Positions 33,093 to 46,300 of a stretch of DNA of 64,000 nucleotides are shown here, piece after piece; within the stretch, counting starts at the first letter, position 1, and each line of letters begins with the position of its first letter. Below the pieces are notes generated by a model, which ran no database searches, was not told where the DNA came from, and saw nothing but the letters and a program-made list of their open reading frames with translations. Source of the DNA: Ascidia mentula (taxonomy: Eukaryota; Chordata; Ascidiacea; Phlebobranchia; Ascidiidae); assembly GCA_947561715.1 (NCBI GenBank), contig OX387198.1, positions 17,670,001 to 17,734,000 of the forward strand. Reading direction: 5' to 3'. Made by a program: the position numbers and the translations under genes.

Positions 33093-34302
33093 AGCATTTT
33101 CTAACGACCAATACGAGACGCTACTACCGAACACTTAACGATTAATTTTTCTGCAAAATCCAATTGCATTTTTTGTTGCTCCTTTACCCCGCATAAAATC
33201 CAACCGGAGGGATCAAATGCCCTCAACAGGGGTCAAAATTGCACCTTTCCACCAACCAATTTTGCGTAGATGAGGGATGGATCTTTTACAAAACTTCAAA
33301 TTAATGGGCCCTCAAACGATTCATTTTTCTGTTCATACAGCCTGAAGTTTGTGCTTCCTTTTTAGTTCACTTTTCTATAGCACCCGGCAGCTAGTAGCTA
33401 CCTGATTCGAAATGCCCAAAACCTCAATAAAACTGGGTCAAATTCGTCCTAGCAACAGCACATGTGCTCACTCAACTGTAAATTAGACCACCATGCACAA
33501 CTGATTGCTTTGTGACTTCCTCGAGAGAGAATAAAATATAAGGTGGGCTTTTCCCGCCGGTAAAACTTATTTTTAAAGAAATACCAATATGCTTCCTTAT
33601 GTATTAGCATCCCACCTCGATTGGTAACACTTTGGTCTTTAATTGAGCGCAAAATAGCAACCTCGGCGTAGCAACACTCTTCAGCGCAGGGAAACACCGA
33701 GGTGACACTTTTGCCCTATGCACATGCATGAAACCTTATTGCTGAAATTCTACAGCTTCGTGACATAATAAACAAAGACAAATCACTACAAATTGTAATT
33801 CAATCCTCACCACAGTTTGTGAAATATAATATTTGGTCTTTTAAATTTAGTTTAAACTCGAGAAAGGCACTTTTTCCTGCTCTCGTTTGCAAAAAGAATT
33901 CAAAATCACTAAAAAACACATTTTGAGGAAGAGAAACACAAAACAGGATTAAAGGCTAATTACTAATCTAATACACAAACACAGTGAGTAAAAACATTTT
34001 TAAAGCAGTACCGCTTACACAACTACATTGGCAAACTAACATGTAATCATAAAAATATGGTTATTTCTGTTGCAAACAAAGTACATGCAAGGGCATTTAT
34101 TTAGAGTTCAGTAATCTGCTAAAATGTAATGCAATGGGCACAATTGTACATGCAGCAATAAAAACTGCATGCACTGAGCACAGGTAGCATGACCAATTGC
34201 AGCTAGAGCGTAAACACTATAACAGTAAAATATACAATAGCAATCAACATTTAGTGCAAGTATTATAAGTGTGTTGAGCGTACTACAAAGGTCATGGTAT
34301 AT
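33093..34302. other. CCDC88 3' UTR and flanking DNA
   Basis: On the - strand this follows the CCDC88 stop. TTTATT on the + strand near 34097 supplies an AATAAA signal on the - strand about 200 bp past the stop. No other gene is visible. Confidence 0.45.
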
Positions 34303-37300
34303 TTAAACACATCCATATTCATACCACTGAGTGCTTTTGTCCTCGTCATTGCTCGCTGAAAATTGTTCCTTAGATCTTTCATCAGGAGATGCAGAGGGTG
34401 ACCTTGTCCTTGGGTCGTTTCTAGCACTTGATCTTCTTTGTGGTTGTGGGATGTCAGGGGGAACATCCCGTCTAATAGGACTTTGACTATATGGTGCATG
34501 AGAAGGTGGAGGTACATCACGCCGAATCGGATTGTTCGAGTGATCAATAGATGATGGGATAGGACTTAAACCTGAGTCTTCAATCCCTCTGTTGGAAACT
34601 GGAGTTGAAGTCATATCACGGGTATGACCAGGCGTCACTCGCGGTGAAACAGGTTTGCTTTTATTCTTGCTACAACTAGTGTTTTTTGACATGTCATATG
34701 CTCGGGGACTGCCAACCAAACTATCCAATCGCTGCACAGTTGCATTATCAGATCTACTTTTTAAGGATACATTTTCTGTTGTACTATGCATGCTCCTTGG
34801 TCTTGGTTTTGGACCACTTGAACTTCGAAGAACCACCTCAGGCTGTTTTTTCCTTGCAGAAGGAGTCTATAAATAGTGACAACAAACTTTGTTTCTAAAA
34901 TACATTTGTAAAATATATTCACACAATAATTTGTTTCAGAGAAAATTTTTTTGCAACATTATATTAGGATACAACAATATTTATGTTTTTTTAGTTTTAG
35001 TGGCCCTCTGCCCAATATAAGCAGAACAAAATAATCATCAGTTATAAAAATTATTGGGTGTTTCAAATATGTTTTGAATGTTCTTAATATGTGTTACATG
35101 CAATGTTTTAAGTCGATGAGTGAAACTTTGTTTTAAAGCAAAAGGTTAAACAGCCAAAATAAATGTAAGAAACCTGCGGTTTTTGTTCACTTTCTGAGAG
35201 AAATTGTTGTAATGTGATAACCTGTTTGCTCGGTGAAGCTCGGGACTCAGAATGTCCATCAACCTTTGTTTCATTTGCCATCGATTCATTGCCTAAAAAG
35301 GATTAAAAAAGTTACAGGATAGTTAATTGATTGGAGTGAAAAATAAAACATATTGCATGGAAAAGTTATATTTCGCAATTTTAAAACTAAAACTTAAAAT
35401 ATCATTTAGTTACACATTGTCATGAGGTTATTAATTAATAGGAAACACTTGACAGGTAAAGGACAACTTGCAACACAAAAGGCAAATATTTGAGCAGCGG
35501 TTCCCAACCTTTCTTGGTATGCAACACCCCTGCAGAATTTCTGACGATATTGCGACAAACCAATCATTCTTTTCAAATGATTCTCAATGTTGGTATTATT
35601 AAAATAATAAAAAATTTTGTCAATATAGAATTACACTACCAGTAAGTGTATGATGACAAATTAACAGAGTAAATAAAAACAAAAGCTCATGACACCAGTA
35701 AAAGTTATAATTGGCACCTGTTCAGAAACCACTGGTTGAAAGCCTTAAAATATTTTTTTATGCAATATCAAAACTAGGAAAGGAATTCAGTTAGTACCTG
35801 ATATCGAAATTTCATTGTTTGATTTTAAGTGAAGGCCATGCTGAGAAAAGGAGGAGCCTCTTATTGAACTCGATCCTGAAAAGGACGAAATTTACGGTAC
35901 TGTAAAAATGTTTATATGTGGAAGGAAATACCTGTTGATTGTTTGGACGGTAGCCGGACTTGTGGTGACACTGACAGGGAATGTAGAGCATTGGTGGAAT
36001 ATGCTAAATTTCCTCCAAGTCGAGTTTTTCTGCTTTCATGGGAATCCCCTTTGCCAGAGTCCACTAAAAAGGTTAAATGGGTTTTTATATATCCACAAAA
36101 ACATTTACAGAAAAACAATGCATTTTATACACAACACATTTTTAGAACTACCAATCTTAGTTCACCAGAACTACACACTACTAAGCTATATTCAAGATTG
36201 TCATTTATAACAAATTTTTTTTTTCAAATGTCCATAAAACACATTTAAGCCTATTTACAAGTTCAGTTGGAACCGAATTGAATTGGACGGAAATGAAAGG
36301 AAGTAAAAAATCTAATCAGCCATAAGTTTCTATCAACTATAAATTATTAGTTGTTTTTAGTGGCCAAAAAAATCTGAAAATTAGCATGACTGCATGTCTT
36401 ATCGATAGAATGAAAGAGAATACAAAAATAGACTCTATTAAGTTTAGAGCTGAATTAAATTACATTGCATGCAAAGTGAATGGTCTACACCAGGGCTGGC
36501 AAACTTGAGTTTGCAGTATGATGTCAACAAAAACACAACATAAAAGTAACATAGTTTGTATCAAATTGTATTCAGCCTTTATTTGATCTTATCACAGACT
36601 TACTAACCTAAATGAAATTAGGAGAAAGGATAAAGCAAAGCAAATAGGTTGAATTGATCATAAAACAGGCTTAATGTTACAAAATCGTTTTTTGAAAATA
36701 TCTGAATTTTGTTTGGCCATTTTATTATTTTCAACATGTGATCTTAAAAATATGCATGCAACTACACCCTTAACAAACTTGGTGTCAACAGAGTTTGGTC
36801 ACCAACACTTAAATATGCAATAAATGGTGATTTTATTCAAGAATGGTATTATCAGTGAATTACACTCATGCCATTCCTAAGCTTTTCTCCATGCACATTG
36901 CACAATGACATGGATAACGACACATGCAGCCACCAAATGTGTCAGCCACCTCATGCAATGCTGATCTTACATGTGTACGATCCCTTTCTTCGCGCAGGAT
37001 AAATTCGCTGAAGTTGATTAAACAAACTCATATTGCGCCGCATCCTTCGTTTTTTGTGTGTTGCTATATAGCACATGCAAACAATGACACAAAACTTGCT
37101 ATCACAAAATTAAGTCTTTACTTACACAAAACATTTCCAGCAACTTACTCTATTGATTGTACTAATACTATTATCCATGCAAACTAATCGCATTAAATTA
37201 TCATGTTTTTATGTTTCCTGCTAAGCGTGGAATTAAATCTTATTTTTACTCTGTACATACACGACATGTGATCAATAAACATGATTCGTTTTCTGGGTTC

Positions 37301-40300
37301 AGGGTCATTCAGAAATCTAATTTTATCTACAGACAGTTCATGTGTGGGAAGATGTTTTGTAAACAAGATGCTCACAACTTGATAGCAGGTTGATTTAAAC
37401 ATGTTCAACCACAACTTGATAAAGCAACAATATAAACAATAATTATAGCAAAATTGCAGTGAATGTATATTGCCAGTGTGTGGTGAGATAAAATGAATAA
37501 TCGTCAATGGTAAAAACAAATAATTTACCATTATCTTTTGTTCCTCCATCAGAAATCCAGTCTGCAGAGCCAGAGTCAGCAGATGCGGATTCATTGTGCA
37601 AACTATGCATAGAAGTAGATGAAACATAGTCAGAATTGGGTCCATCACGATTAGGTTGGTCGCTATTCTGTGTGTGCAAGCTTGAAGATGTGGGCAAACC
37701 GTCACGCTTTCGTCTACTGTCACCGGTTTTTCCCAGGCTCTGCCATGTTTTTCGCAGAGTTGCACCAATTCCTAAAAATTATATTAAAATTTTGTTTTAA
37801 GGTTATATGGGTTTTAATTGTATTTCAAAAAAACAGAGTTTACAAGATGTTACCTTTACGCTTTGCCGGAGAGTGTCCGGGAGTTCTGTAGAGATCCATG
37901 ATCTTTTCCTCTAATTTTTCTTTCTGTCGACGAATCTCTTGCATTCGTTCACTAACAAACTCTTTTGTTAAGTTTGTAGTTAAACACATAATACAATTAA
38001 ACCTACGTATATTGCTTCTGCTCTGAATATATTTGATCTTTGCTTTCTAAAGTTTGTGAAAGCAGTTCCTCATTTTGACCCATTAGACGACTTATTTGTT
38101 CAAGAAGATGACGATTTTCTTCTTCCAGATTTGCTTTCAGCTGCATTAAAACCTCGCACCGATTGTTCAATTTGGCTGCTGTTATATCGAGTTGCTGATT
38201 ATGATCCTGTGGCAACAGTGTACAAGGTGAATCACTCTATACGGTGAACAAGAAAACAGCCAACCAACCTTAATATCAGAGCTTTCTGCTTCTAGTTTAG
38301 CATACTCAAGTTTAGTTTGATTAAGACTTGATTTAAGACCTGAATACTGGGTCTGCAATTCTTCATACTCATTATTCAGGTTCTTGTATGATTTGTTTAA
38401 CCTAAAATCAACACAAAAACAGAAATGTACAATTATCACTATCTCCTAATTATGACCTATTATTTTACTTTTCATGTGCCTCTTGGAGTGCCTCAAAGTT
38501 TTCTGAAACATTATGGGTTTCAGTCTCACGTTTATGTTGGTCTTGTGATGTTTTTTTTATCATTGTTTGTAACTTTTCATCCTTATTCTTCAACTGAAAT
38601 TGAGATAATTGTCATTAATCTTGAAATAACAATATTACAATTTGCCTTTTTCTGCCAAAACCTTTTTTAACAAACCTACCTCTGTTTTTATATGTCGAAT
38701 TTGTTGTTTAAGTTTTTGATGATCTTGCAACAAATTTTCCAGTTCAACAGTTTGTCTCTCATGCAGCACTGCCATGTCATCATGATCTTTTACAAGCATT
38801 TCCTTCTCTTTAACTGCTGCTTCCAACTTATTTGTCATATCCAATTTCTCGTTTTCATTTGCAAGATAAGTTGTACTGGACTGGGCATTTTGTTTCGTCA
38901 ATGAACTGCACTGTGACCGCAAAGTGGAGTTTTCCACCTGGCAACAACAAAATTGTTGATATAACAGATAGAAAAAATAATAAAAACGATAGCATATAGA
39001 GCTTTTGCTGCTTCTGTGTTTACACTTTGCAGTCACAAAAACTGAAGATATCTTTAGGCAAAATATATTTTTCTGATAAAAACATCTTTAGAGCTGTCTG
39101 ATAGGCATGTTCAGCTTCACACTTTTTGATCGGAAATGATAAACACAAAGTTGGGAGAAGTTACCTGAAGATTAGCACATTGTTTTTGTAGAGTTACATT
39201 CACTTCTTGAGTTCTTTCTTGTTGTTTTTGTACATTTAAGATCTGTGACTTTAAGGATTTCACATGACTTTGTAAATCTTGTGAGGATGATTTTAAGGAA
39301 GAATTTTCTGTTAAGAGGGTTGCATTCTACAAAAACACAACAATCATGCAACACTTGCCGATTTGTATGACACAGTTTTAAATTAATATATTTTCCATAC
39401 ATCTCCAGTGTCAACAAGAGTAATACTTACACTAATTGCAACTGTCACATTGGGATTTACGTGTTAAGAATTTTTACAGCCTAAATTAAAAATTTTACCT
39501 TTCGTTCAACTGAAATAAGATGGTCCTTAATTTTTAAAATCTCTGATGAGGCATAGTCTTTTTTGGAAGACAGTTTGGGTTCAGCTGAAAGTATTTCTTC
39601 CTGGTGACGTTGCGACAAAGACTCAAAATCATGCTTAATAGTCTAAAAGCAAAGCAACTTCATTAAAAGCCAGTGTATAATGAACAAACCAAAAAATGAA
39701 CCTTCAAGTCACGTCTTAATTTGTTGTTCAGTTGAACAGATTCTTGCAGCCGAGATTCAAGTGAAGTGACTTTGCTTTCTTTTGCTTCTAAAGATTTTTT
39801 TAACGTGGATTCAAACCGAGACTCTAAGGCTATAAATCGTCTGTTGACAAAAGCATTGTAATGTTAAACATCACATAATAAGAAGCTGATAAATTCTAAT
39901 TCAATGAGGAAAGTACATCCATAAACAGCATACAATTTTTGTAGGTTGTGTTCAAGAAAATTATGTTAAACCATTATTTGTAATTATTTCCCCTTTATAG
40001 GTCAAGTTGGTTCAAAACACAGAAAAAATCATCATTGTTTAAAGTAGTGTTTCCCAACAGGTGTGGTACGCGACGGCATTCAAGGTGGTACGCGAGCATC
40101 TTTCCGTAAATTGCGGATATATTTTGAACTTAAAAGTAATCTCAAAATGTTTGTTACTTCATCCCTTAGGTTACTTTGTAACACATAACTAGGTGGTACG
40201 AGTCAAAATTGTTTTACCTCTAAGTGGTACGCAACCACAAAAAGGTTGGGAATCACTGGTTTAAAGTCTTTTAACAAAACAAAAGTTATTACGATGCAAT

Positions 40301-43300
40301 AATCACAAAGTATTATAACAACACAGCCTTAATTTTGTCCGGAACAACAACTACTGAAATTTTTTACAGATATCTGTGAACTGAAAAGTCACCTACTCAT
40401 TATCATTATTTGAGCCGGACTTTAACAAATCTTCTTGTCTTAAACCAATGCTGTTTAATTCAGTATGAAGTCTATCCAACTCTGTCTGCTTTTGTTGACA
40501 ATTTAACTTCTCATTCACCAATTCTTCACGTAGTTCATTTAAAGTGGATCTATTTGTAACAGAATAGGACATATATAAGAAGTAGTTATTTTATATAATT
40601 AAAACACATACTTGTCGACTATTTGTTGCTTTTGAAGTTTTGATAATTCACTTTCCTTTTGTGAAAGGTGAGAAGAAATTCTTTGCATTTCTTTTTCAGA
40701 TGAACGCAAATTTTTTAATTGCCTGGACAAAACATGCATTTCACTGTTAGCTGTCTCTATTTCAAGTGCCCTTTCCTGGAAATAATAAATATATGATCAC
40801 TTTAAATAACATGGCATTTAAAAGGTCACTCACATCCAAACTCCGCTTCAGCTTGTTAATGTCATTCTTTTGCTTATAGTTGGTAGTTTCAAGAATTGAA
40901 TTTTTTTCTGTTAGGTTTTGGTTTTCTTCATCAACTTTTTCTAATCTCTTTAATTTATGTGAAACATGGCTCAGTTCTGATGTTGTCTTAAGAACATAAG
41001 GCAAAGTTTTATTTGTCAATTAGTTTAGTCAATGGCAAATTCAACCTTCTCATGGTTCCTTTCAACTTGATGCAGGTCATTTTCCCTTGAGTTCAGTCTT
41101 TGTTTTGTCAGATCTAGCTGTGATCGAAGTCGTTCCATTTCATTTTCTAGTTCTTCTTGTACTATCTAAATAACATTGCTTGCAGAAAATTTTAACTTAA
41201 GAATATGAAAATTTAATGGTTAGTTACCTCAAGTTTTTCTGTGTTCTTTGCAGATGCCTTCATTGCCTCAATTGTCTGTTGAAATCGATGAGAAGTTTTT
41301 TCAGCTTCTAACTTATCTTGTTCAAGTTCAGTCATTTTGCTGCAAGTTTTCTTCAAACTTTCCACCTAGATTTAACAGAACAGTTGGTGTTTTTATAACC
41401 TCTTACTATTTTAAGATATTACCTGACGTTTGAGTCTACTTGCTTCCTGTTCTGTCACAGTTTTGTCAGCTTCTAATGCCTCAAACTGATCTGTGATGTT
41501 TGTAAGATGTTGAACCCGCTTCTTTAACTGCCTGAAAAATGTTTCAATAATGTTTATACAATAAATATCTAGTTTGTCCACAAACTATCTCCTGTCAATC
41601 TTTTTCAAACAAAACACCAAAAATCAAGTAACAACTTTATGAATTGTGGGGACAGCAAACCTGTTTTCCACTTCCAAATCACTGATATTCTGTTCAAGCT
41701 TTGTTAGGTTGTTGTTACTAATTTCTAATTTTTTTACAGTTTTTTCAAGTGTAACATTTTGTTTTTCCAACTTAACATTTTCCTGAAAAAAAACATAAAT
41801 AACAAAACATTAGTAGTTGCCACCCACCAAAAGTGAAGCAAAATGAAACCTTTTCCAATACATCTGCTCCTTCAACAGCCTCCTTCATTTCCAGAACTTT
41901 CTCAGTGAGTTGTTTTTGGTCATATTCACTTTTGTGTAACTTTGAAGTGACATCTTTTACCAGCTCCGAAAGAACCTGCACAAAAATATTTCTAATTAAT
42001 TAATAATCAAACTGACCGATTTCTTCCCGTCAACTTCCTTTAAAAAAATTAAAACAAATGGTTTCTTTATCTTGATTGGGTGCATGGAAATTATATGTCC
42101 ATAGTTATTACCTTGTTTTCTTTTTCAATAGCTTTCACTTTGGCATCTCCACCAATTTTAGCTCTTTCTCGAAGAGTTTCAGTAGTTTTTACCAACTGTT
42201 GGTTTTCAGCAACCAACTCATCAATTCTTCGGTCAGCTGATGACTGACTGCTTTTTAAAGCAGTTTCAAGTCTCTGTCTTTCTGCAGACAGTTCATTTGA
42301 TAGTTGCTCAAAATCAAGAACAGACTGTTTTTCCTGCAACAGGTCAGCTTTTATCAAGACCAGTTTTACAACAATACTTGGGAATTTTTTTATTCACAAA
42401 ATATCTTGCCAAAAAAAACTCTTATATTTGTGTTTTTTAACAACAGAGCAAAAACATTTAGAAAACTTACCTTTAAAAAAGATTTTATATTGGCTTTTGT
42501 TTTACCTTGTTAATGATATCCTGAAGTTGCGCAACTTTTTTGCTTAATCTATCATTTTCCTTCTCTGATCGAGCCAGACTTGCCTAAAAAAGGTTTGAGT
42601 TTTTCTTAAATTTACTAAAACAAAAAATGCATTCAGACAGGGTTATTTAAACTTTAGCTTTTTTCAAAATTTTATTTACTATATATAAGGAAGCAACAAG
42701 CCTCGTATTGAAGTCAGCAGATTTTATTGCACACAAAAACACCTATTTAATAATTTTTTATACTACCTCTGTTATCTCTGCAGTTTTCGCCGAATCTTTG
42801 TAAGTGTTTACCAATGTTTGCAAATTTTTGTTTTCTCTTTCTAATCTCAATGCTCTTGTGTGGATCGATTCCTCAGATTCGGCAAGAATAGACAGGCGTC
42901 CACCTATTTTGAACAATATTATTACAAAAAAGTAATTATTAACATCACATTAACTTACTCCCTGACTTTTCTTTTGCTTGTTCAAGTTGGTAAGCTAATG
43001 AACCAGATTCATTCATACTCTGCATTTTCTCATATTGTAAAGTTGAATTAATGTCTATTAATTCCTGAATTTGCAATTTGTCTTTTTCTCGATCCTTTTT
43101 CACAAAAAAGTAATAATGAAAAACTTTACATTCGGAATATTTGTTCCTCTATCGTTTGTGTGTAGTTGGCTATGCACAAACTTTAAAACAATGAAACTTA
43201 CCTGGGACATTTCACTTATTTGCTGTTTGAGTTCAATCATCTTCTTCTCAGCATCTACTAAATCATCAAGGCGGTTCCTTGTTGATTCCAATTGTTCTTC

Positions 43301-46300
43301 CAATAGGTTTTTTGTGTCATGTAATATCCTTAAAAGCCAAAAAAACACAACACTTAAACACTTGCCACAAAATAATTGAGAAATTTACAGAAACACAATT
43401 TAAGGTAGGAAGAGGAAAAAGGTACCTGTTATCTTCCCTGATTTCTTCAACCCTTTGACGGTAAAAATCGATATCCTTCAGTTTTTCTTTCAACATATCT
43501 GCTTCAAATTCAAGTCGTGAAGCTTTGGCAGCTTTGTCTTTCAGAATATCATTTTCATCCCGAAGAGCCCGTGCTCCTCTCGCATCATTCACCAAATTAA
43601 TGTTCTGTGAAATCGTAACCAGTCTTTCAACCCAAGTTATGAAGACTAGGTGAAATGGAGTATAAAAATGAACCTGTTGCTTAAGCTCTTTAACTGCATT
43701 TTGACAATCATGTACTTCCTGTTTAAGATCAGAGTTTTCTTCCATTTTTTCATCCCTGAATACATCAAGCAACATAACACAATGTTAAAGCAAAAAACAC
43801 AACATAAATTTTTCCTACAATTCTTGTCTTGACTTTCGCAAGTTAGCTTTTAATTCGTTTATTTCAACAATCAGATGTTGTTTAGTGGCCGAAGATGTTA
43901 AAATATCTTGTTGCTTTGGGGAACCACCAGTTAGTTGTGACTGTAGGTAATCTCTTTCCAAACTCAAGTCATTCAAATTCTGAACAAGAAAGCAGTTATG
44001 TTTGTCCAAATTAATCTTGTCATAACATATAATTGCCAATTAGGTACACTGGCAATGCAGCCAAGGCATTACAGCGAAGCTAAATCAGCCACTTTTCCCC
44101 ACATTTTACCAAATCAGCCAAGAAGTTGGAGGGAGATCTGTAAAAAGCTCCCACAAAGGTATGAGGCTAACCAGGCACAAATTAACCCAATGATACATAT
44201 ACGTACAGGCAGTTGAGATCAGCAAGTAAGAGCCTGTAGATTGGGGCGATTCTACACTACCATGTGATAACATAAAACACTTTTTGGTTTAAAAAGTTTG
44301 CCAGAAGGGCTTTGCATTTATTGAATAAAACACTTCTGCATTATTATTGCCAATGATATTATTATACCTTTAATGACAGTGTTAAGCATTTTGTTCAAAC
44401 AGATTAAATATTACCATGTTATATTTGTCCCTTTCTGTCACCAAGTTGTGGACATGAATAGACATTCTTTGCAACAAAACACGTAGCTCATCTTGTGGAA
44501 TTTCATTTGCATCTTCCCATTGCAAATTTAACACATTGTCAGTATTTTCAGTAATCTACAGAAAAAATTTAAAAGATAGTTCCTCAACAATCCACATCCT
44601 ATTAAACACTTATATTTAAAAAGTTTCAGAACACAAAACCAACATTCTTTATATGGTTCATCATCACTTCCATCCCTTCATATGTAAGCTGTTTCATGGT
44701 TTCAACAAACATTTCACGATGATCACACTGAATAAATATCATAAACTAAGTTTGTTTCATAGACATTAGAGTAAAAAGGAAAAAAAATTGCTATACATAA
44801 AGCTTTAAGTTAACCCTTAACCCTATTAAAGTATAACATAATTGTTTTCAAGCTTTTTGTCCTTTGATGATGTTTAATTAGTTGTTGACCCAGTTTCAGT
44901 TCAAGGTTCGAATTAGCAGTTCGCAATTCGCAAATTGCGAACCGTTTTTGGAGTTGTTGCGACCCGTTTTTGAGATTATTGCGATGCAACATGCAGCAGA
45001 TTATAAGGCGCCGCATTCTTTTTTATCTATTCATTCGTACACGCAACAAGCACTGATGCAAACAACGTTGTTAACGTTTCTTGGCAATGTCAACGACTAT
45101 TTTCTTTCAATCCTCGTATTTTTTCAAGCCTCTATTGCGAAAGTCAATGAAACGATGGCGATGTATGACAAAACAAATATTGGGTTGATGAGTTTAAAAC
45201 AGCAGGTTTTAAGCATAATACACAATTGCGTACGCAGCAAAATTTAAGTATTGGAATTTAAGTTGTAAAAATTAGCTTCTGCTAGTGTCATGGCACATTG
45301 TGTTTTTGATTGTTATACCTATAAACATAGGCGTATCCAGGATTTTTTAAGGAGGGGGGTCCAAATTTTTTGGGGAATTCCCCGATTTTCAGGTGTAAAC
45401 TAAGGTTAATTGTGGTTGGGATTCGCAAAATATGAACGTCAGTGTTCGCGCCAATCGTCACAAAAACGGTGGCTTCCTGGCTTGCACAATTATGTACCAC
45501 TATGGAACACTCAGTGCGATTTTTTACGGTAGTGCTTGCGCTGTAGTTTTATTGCTACTACTTTCAAAGAAATGCTTGAATATATTTGTAACCAAAAGGG
45601 ATCAAAGGTGGGCTTACGTTATCAAGAAAACATACAAATGAAAACTATTTTCCAAGCATTGGCCTTATATTCTTCTTTGCACATTTGCGAGCGTTAACAG
45701 TTGTTTTCAACACGCGTAATATTGGCAACGTGTTTAACTACTAAACCAATTGACTTTCATGGAAGTAAACCGCTTACTATTACAACAACGTGATCACTAC
45801 AAAACGACGTTTCGTCCTTAGACTGACTGTTTCGTAACAATGCAACATGTTTGGTAACAATGCTCCCTATTTGGAAACAAAGGCGAATGCAAGCACGATG
45901 CGGTTTTTAGTTCAACATTAAAGAAAATTTCTGGTTTTCACGCGGATTTTGACAGAGGGATTTGTTAGCTATTAAAACAAACTAAAATATTTCACAAAAT
46001 GGGGGGTCCAGACCCCTCGGACCCCCCTGGATACCCCCATGCCTATAAATAATGCACCACTGTTATTAACAAACATATTTCCTATTAGACTGTACTTGAT
46101 AGTGACTCCCTTTTGCAACACCTTTACTGACCACAACACACCTGTACAGCACACCCAAGTATGAGCAACAACAATTTCTCCATTTCAGCCAAACCCTCGG
46201 GTGTCTTATAGTTTCTTACAAGAACCAATAACTTTGGCAAAGGCATCACAATAACTTGTTTTTGAATTTCCTGGTAAAAGCAATAAAATTAATTTGTTTG

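Noticed and set aside
37193..37768. 191-codon - strand frame as a separate gene
   Set aside because: It overlaps a CCDC88 tail exon in a different frame; the CCDC88 frame has splice sites in phase, and the remainder is intron.
42238..42260. CTGATGA inside CCDC88 as a further hammerhead core
   Set aside because: No GAAA with an intervening stem follows; it lies in coding sequence and the match is chance.
44882..45247. 121-codon + strand frame
   Set aside because: Coincides with dispersed repeat family A; the frame is not kept in the copy at 58990-59345.
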